A stretch of DNA of 64,000 nt from Gymnopilus junonius (taxonomy: Eukaryota > Basidiomycota > Agaricomycetes > Agaricales > Galerinaceae): contig JADNYJ010000034.1 in the NCBI GenBank assembly GCA_015501075.1, positions 186,001 to 250,000 on the forward strand, given 5' to 3'. How positions within the stretch are numbered: position 1 is the stretch's first letter; every line of letters starts with the position of its first letter. The notes below the pieces were generated by a model, which ran no database searches, was not told where the DNA came from, and saw only the letters and a program-made list of their open reading frames with translations. Shown here in pieces: positions 58,750 through 64,000 of the stretch. The position numbers were made by a program, and so were the translations under genes.

Positions 58750-60279
58750 TGTGGAATGCAGCAAAAAAGCCGTTTAAGAAAGCGAGCACTGGGGCCAATT
58801 CTCTGTGAGGGCGATTCAGGATGCTGTAACTGTTCCTTTGAGTCAACCTGTCCTGTTGGTGAGCACTTTTATACCATGGCACGTAGTCAGGTAGTCTTCC
58901 AGGTTCCGCAGAAACTATTGCTAACAATAGACGCAGATCCTCTAGTGGTTCTAGATCGTTTAACAGCCTTCCGGGACTTTACGTCGACTTCTCAGGAACC
59001 GTCGTGACATGTGGTAAGGATCCTCTACTCCGTGCTTCATCAGTCTAGGCTCGCACGACTAGATACGAAATTCTGGTTGGCAAACAAAACGTGTCTACCT
59101 TAATGGAGGATGAGTGATCGAGGGGTACAAATACAGCAACTTGAAGACAACTGGTAAAGGTGTACCCCACGACCTGTGAACTTCAAAATTCCTTTCCTTT
59201 CCAACTTCAAACATAGGTTTTAACAAGTTCTCCAAGGGCTAGAGCGCGGCCGCCATGCTATAGATATGTACATGTCACTTTAACGTTATCACGGACACGG
59301 GCATGCCAATCTGAAAATGGCAAAGGTTTTTTTCGCCACCCCGATGACCGGGTACTTGTTGTTATTTATACAGGTTTTATAAGCACAATATGACGCGTCG
59401 ATTTGTCATATATCATATACATATATCTACGTTCAGAGAACCTTAAGGCTAACTTAAGCTTCAGGAGGCAAGTCTGGTCACGTGCGCTTTCTGGATGATT
59501 GGTAATTGACATGAGCAATTGCCAAGCTTCGTGACATCGGCCTCTGTTTTTAAAAGAAACAGTAAAGAAAGTGGAATCTAGGTTTTGTTTCCGACTTCTT
59601 TCCGGTGGAAATCAATTGGAAACATATCCACAAAGAGCCATCGGGCTTTCCAAATACGGTTGGTCCGAATACAACTACTCGGCATGCTTCTTTCCGACTG
59701 CTTCTTGTGAAAAAGAGGCGGCGATCAGTAGTATGAGTTGGTTCGAGCTCACTTTAGTTACTAAGTAATTGCTGCACCAGATGACAGGAACACATCCTTC
59801 CAAAATGCCGCCAGAGATCCGGAAGCAAACGATCCGGATATGTCATCCCACTACCCACGTTCACGTGGGCGTTGACATTACCAAAATTATCTGTCGAACA
59901 GTGGTCAACGGGGGACTGGAATAAGGTTCACCAAGGGCACCGAGGTCATGATTCAGAGCTAGATATCCGGAGGCTATGTGTCCCGAGTCGGCAAGATATA
60001 TTTCGGATAATGATTAAACCATCCGCATGCTGCAGGCGTGGAAAGAGCGATTTTCTGTATGAATCCGGCATCTTTAGGCTTTAGAGGGATCCGGTTTTAT
60101 GCCTTGTCAAACGCAGTGCTCAACATATTCTTTATCAATGTCCATTTGGTGGCCTTTGGGTGCGTTGTCATCAGAACGATATTTATTTTCGTTCATGTTG
60201 AAGTCTTTAGCGAGTAAGTCCACTGACCAAACGGAGGTAGCTTCCCTTTCCTGCTTCTTCACGTGCTAATAGGATCCTA
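58750..60279. other. Gene-poor stretch
   Basis: Upstream of the hydrolase. At 60206-60262 a block (GAGTAAGTCCACTGACC and on) is repeated at about 61521-61580. Confidence 0.45.
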
Positions 60280-61295
60280 AAAATTGTTAACCCCTTTCTT
60301 CTTCGGTCTTTTCTTCTTGGATCCCGCAACGTGGAAACCTTTCCCCGAAGAGCTCAAGGAAAAGGTTTTCCTCAACACAGTGGACGATATCGAGTCACTC
60401 AAAGCTTGTGCTCTGACATGTTGTACATACCGTTTTCTGAAAGGTTTATCTTCTGAAAGATAGTGATCGGCTCCCTTTATCTACTTAAACGCCTATCCGC
60501 TACCCCATTTCCGCGCATGTGGCCGTATTCCGAATCACTTCAGCTCGCTGCTCGTATGCTAGATAAATCAATGGCATTGAATGTATAGTATTCTAAGAAG
60601 CCTCTAGCTCGTCACCATCCCCTTAAAATTGGCATCCTTTCGGCCTCCAGTACCCTAGACTTATTGGCCTGGAGTTTCGGTTTCGGTTTATTCAGGTGGT
60701 CTACTCTAACATGCTTCCATCGAGACCTTTGTAAGTCAAACCGTCACCTCCTTGTAGATATTTTGTCCATGAAGGTATAGTTTCAAATTGTACGTAGACT
60801 ATTGGAAGCCGACTGGTCAACCACTCACTCTGGTTACTAGGCGCTGGTAGTAAGTCATGCTTCTGGCCCTACTGCATATTGGACCACCTATTGAGTCAAA
60901 CTACTCGTTGATTGCTTATGGATTCCGGCACATGGTTGTTGATGGCCCTCAAGAATCTAACCAACCTCCCTAATCCTCTCGAAGGCCTGAGAATCCATCT
61001 TAACTATGCTACTTCAGGAAAGCTCTACGGTCTAACGCACTGGGTGGGTATTACGCGCCTTCTCGAGAACAGGACAGCATTTACCTCATTGCAAAAGCTT
61101 GATTTGCACATATCTTCAAAGGAGGATGACTCTGCGGACGCTCAGGCAGCACTCTCCTCATTTTCGTCCATTTTTAATTCCTGCCTGGCAGGTGTTAGAC
61201 TGTCCGGCAGATTTTCCACGACTCTAGTGCGTCTGGGATCATCGATCACCCTCTGTATCAATGTACTGACTGTTCTAAGATTTCTAATATTGTAG
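60280..61295 (+). pseudogene. Decayed F-box/LRR-type gene
   Basis: Near 60330-60445 the sequence reads FPEELKEKVFLNTVDD and SLKACALTCCTYRFLK, an F-box-like start ending at a GT donor. At 60912-61295 an ORF reads LPNPLEGLRIHLNYATSG, THWVGITRLLENRTAFTSL and KLDLHISSKEDDSADA, the C-terminal pattern of Agaricomycete F-box proteins. The part between them (60450-60900) gives only scattered pieces with stops. It therefore looks like a broken or poorly modelled F-box gene. The intact relatives are presumed substrate receptors of SCF ubiquitin ligases. Confidence 0.5.
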
Positions 61296-62616
61296 CCTTG
61301 TTGAATTTTGGCCTCATAAACCACTACCGGAAGATACAACTTTCGGAAACTTGTAATCGACCCAGATGCATACGGGTCACAATGTCCTCCTAGATCTGCT
61401 GTCCAGCAGAAATCTTGTTCATAAAATATGTTTCCTTATAAGAACTAGCATCATGTGTTTTCCTTGAAATGGAATGAAATAGATCTGGCATATTTTCCGA
61501 GTCATTCATACTTAAAAGCTTGTCAAGTGAGTCCATTGACCAAACGGGGTAGTCTACCTTTTCGAGAGCCTATTATTTCACGTGCATTGACACAGGAAAT
61601 TTTGTAGTATCATAAGCTTCTTCGCTCCAAGTCTTTGCCTTTCAGCCAACGAGGGCTATCTTCATTAATCTGCGCTGGAAGACGTCTATCGCAATCAGGA
61701 ATGACTTGCGATGAATCATTCGTTGGCGAACTAGCTACCCCGCCTCCGGTGCCTCAAGAGTTGGCTATCAATTATCGGTCGAATGAATTTGACTCGTTTC
61801 GCTCGGACAATGCTTCAATCCCTAGTTGAAGGGTTGGCTTCACCCTTGCTGACATCTGCACCTCCCATATGCCTCTATGATCCCTATTGGATTACATCGC
61901 TCAGTGTGGGATCGACCATCGGTCTTGCCATTTGGTTCTATAAATCTTGGAATTCTTAAAGGGCTCCCAACCATCTACGTGAGACTAGACATCGCTCAGA
62001 ATATTACAATGGGGGATTGAAATGACGACATGCCGTGGCTTTGCAACCTTTTCAAGACCTTTCCCCGATGATGATGATGATCATTCCAGCAGATGGTCCC
62101 TTAAGGAACGCACTGGTGTTCGCCTACACACAATGTCCAATTGCATGCTACGTATACTACCCGTCAGACCGCTTTGATCAGCTCCCAAATCCCTTCCCAC
62201 CTTCCGCCGTTAGCAGGAGCACTTGCTAAAACCTGGACCACTTTACTTTTTAATCCATTTTTGCGGGCCTTCAGGAGTCTCAAAGTTGTTCTCGCCTTCG
62301 AAACACACTCACAAGTGTCCAAAGGTGGTCAGACAAAAGGAAATCCTTCTCACAGAACTAACTGGCAGCATGATAAAAATGTCGGCCTCAAGAATCAGAA
62401 TCAATCCATAATAACTCACACTGCATTGCCGGTTGGGCTAGTATCCATGGCACATGCCAGCCATATCAAAGAGTCATAGTGCAAGAAATATGAATTTAGC
62501 GATTTATTTGAGGGTCGCTGGTTCCCTCGTCAGACTTATAAGAGACTGCAGAGGTGTGCTTGCCGCAAGCTTCAGTCCTATTCTCGGCTGATTTGCAACA
62601 ACTTGGGTTATCATTT
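61296..62616. other. Spacer between two F-box relics
   Basis: Contains a second copy of the upstream block at about 61521-61580 (GTGAGTCCATTGACC, then CACGTG near 61577) and an ORF 61635-61829 without a family. It suggests that the F-box locus was duplicated with its promoter. Confidence 0.4.
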
Positions 62617-62790
62617 CCTTAGATCGTCCCAACCCGCTTGAAGAGTTCCGAGTTCACATAAACTACTCATCTGTAGATGACCCGTACGACTTTTAAATCT
62701 TCGTCTGGAACGGACTTGCCGACATTCTGAAAGACCGAAATGCGTTCCCTTCTTTTCGCAAACTCACTTTCAAATCCCTGCATATGAGCA
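62617..62790 (+). pseudogene. Second, more degraded F-box/LRR fragment
   Basis: Reads RPNPLEEFRVHINYSSVDD, a TAA stop, then VWNGLADILKDRNAFPSF and RKLTFKSLH in the same frame. These match LPNPLEGLRIHLNYATSG and THWVGITRLLENRTAFTSL of the copy at 60940-61110 in order and spacing. An in-frame stop and no intact start mark it as a relic. Confidence 0.55.
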
Positions 62791-63220
62791 GTCACATGCA
62801 GAAGACATGCACCACTTCCTATCAATGCGCCTTTTCAGGGCTTGTCAAAACCGGCATTTATGGCCTCAATCCAATGTTCTATAGGAACGTAATAAGAACA
62901 TTTTTCACCCTGAATATATTTTGCTCAAGGGAGTTCTATCACGATAGTCTTTGGTCATTTACCCCCGAATTGTCTTGGGTGAGGAAGGGAGAATTCGACA
63001 ACACAAAACTGGTATAGGGAACTATTGATGAAACTGCAGTACGACGAAGGGTATTCTACATGCTATATATAACCACAGTGGACATCCTACTAACATAGAA
63101 GATTAAGCATAATGTCCATAACAATAAATATGCGACCAGGAAGCCATGAGATATACAGAAGACTGAGTGGTGAATATGGTACAAAATCTTGGTGAGTCAC
63201 TGGCTAGCAGCGGTGTTCAT
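62791..63220. other. Intergenic spacer
   Basis: Between the F-box relic and the 3' end of the ING-family gene; no gene seen. Confidence 0.45.
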
Positions 63221-64000
63221 CTACTTTTTCCTGCCCTTCTTCTGTGGCGCGGTCATGGTGATGAGGTCGACATCCTTAACGGTTTTGATGCAAACAGAGC
63301 AGTACCACTTTTCGGGAGTAGGCTGCTTGAGGCCGACGCAAGCAAGATGGAACTGATGAGAGAAGGGTCAGTATAAAGGACAAATGCCACAATGAACCAA
63401 GAAACGCACCCATTCATAAGGACAACCACCTTCGTTATCGCATGCGATCATCTATTGATAAGATCGTTAGTCCAGAATATGCCTCAAATGAAAAGGAAGA
63501 AAGCACTGACGTCTCCATAGCTCTGCTTCTGGCAGAAACAGTATGGTGTCTCATCTTCAGCTTCCTCCTCAGCTTCCATGTCTTCATCCCCTTCGGCATC
63601 TTGATCACTGTCCTCAGGAGGAAGTTGTATCTGTCGCGACAGCCGGGACTTCTGCTGAACGTGAGTTGATGCGATTGTTGTTGCAGGAGACACCGAGCGG
63701 TGTTTGGTTGGAGTAGCGGCCGGAGATATCTTGATGGAGGTCGTTGTTGTGAGGCGGCGTTCTGTGGAGACAAGATTGCGTAAGAACAAATGGGCGAAAG
63801 GAAAACAGGTCAGACATACTTTTCGTAGTGTGGCTGGCAGGTGGTGGTGAGGCAGCAACGACACTTTGAGCAGCAATCGATCGCGGTAGCTCTGCTAGTG
63901 GAATCGCCAATGCATTCCTGAGACTCTCGCTGATAGCCAGAGCAGGATTCCTGCCTGGGGCACCAAACGCATCAGCACTCAGTGTAGGAAGCAGAGTGAG
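63221..64000 (-). CDS. ING-family PHD-finger protein (YNG2/NuA4-type), 5' part beyond the window
   Basis: The 3' part of an ING protein, ending at TAG 63221. Text from the window edge: LTLLPTLSADAFGAPGRN and ALAISESLRNALAIP, a Ser/Thr/Pro-rich linker (KISPAATPTKHRSVSP), an acidic stretch (PPEDSDQDAEGDEDMEAE), then the PHD finger: TPYCFCQKQSYGD, after an intron IACDNEGCPYEW, after another FHLACVGLKQPTPEKWYC and SVCIKTV. That is the C4-H-C3 zinc pattern of ING proteins, which read histone H3 trimethylated at Lys4 and sit in NuA4 or related acetyltransferase/deacetylase complexes in the nucleus. The C-terminus is basic (APQKKGRKK). The N-terminal ING helices would be to the right. YNG2 is the closest guess; PHO23/YNG1 cannot be excluded. 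Confidence 0.88.

Overview
The window is nuclear DNA of a filamentous basidiomycete, most probably an Agaricomycete (mushroom-forming fungus). Genes are broken by many short GT-AG introns (about 45-65 nt), several first exons are tiny, and the gene families are typical of that class: a fungal sesquiterpene synthase beside a cytochrome P450, a fungal H-x-D-C-S kinase, BTB and F-box proteins, an IFI6/IFI27-like membrane protein, and CACTA-type inverted-repeat elements. Housekeeping anchors are eIF4A, ATP synthase epsilon, a Rab GTPase, COG6, an ING/NuA4 PHD protein and the end of a betaine-lipid synthase. Exon coordinates were worked out by hand from splice sites and family motifs; there is no transcript evidence. 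Layout, 1-18.2 kb: the 3' end of a BTA1-like betaine lipid synthase; a fungal kinase gene with a frame break (minus); a small secreted 8-cysteine protein (minus); a 448-residue propeller-like ORF; an IFI6/27-like membrane protein (minus); a complete MDR-type ABCB transporter (minus); a small unknown gene; then a divergent sesquiterpene synthase (minus) and P450 (plus) pair sharing a 565-bp promoter region. Transporter, terpene synthase and P450 look like a compact terpenoid cluster, although the synthase and the P450 each carry reading-frame breaks. Layout, 18.6-31.1 kb: a SWIM/RING protein, an F-box-type gene interrupted by one in-frame TAA, a short unknown gene, a frame-broken BTB gene, an atypical half-size ABC transporter with a degenerate signature motif, and a 1.5-kb CACTA-like inverted-repeat element. 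Layout, 31.9-50.9 kb: a membrane-anchored GH5 exo-beta-1,3-glucanase, COG6 with many one-base frame breaks, a Rab GTPase (minus), ATP synthase epsilon, a His-rich dual-specificity phosphatase (minus) and eIF4A (minus), with a short sister copy of the CACTA-like element 240 bp upstream of the eIF4A start. Layout, 51.7-64 kb: mostly gene-poor. It holds an alpha/beta hydrolase (minus), a duplicated and decayed F-box locus, and at the right edge the 3' part of an ING-family PHD-finger gene (minus). Two patterns stand out. First, a newly recognisable family of non-autonomous CACTA-like elements, with 65-bp terminal inverted repeats and 3-bp target duplications, is present in a long and a short form. 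Second, frame breaks are unevenly spread: kinase, terpene synthase, P450, F-box, BTB, half-ABC and especially COG6 are broken, while ABCB, GH5, Rab, ATP synthase epsilon, eIF4A and the hydrolase read cleanly. That needs either real gene decay or local consensus errors.
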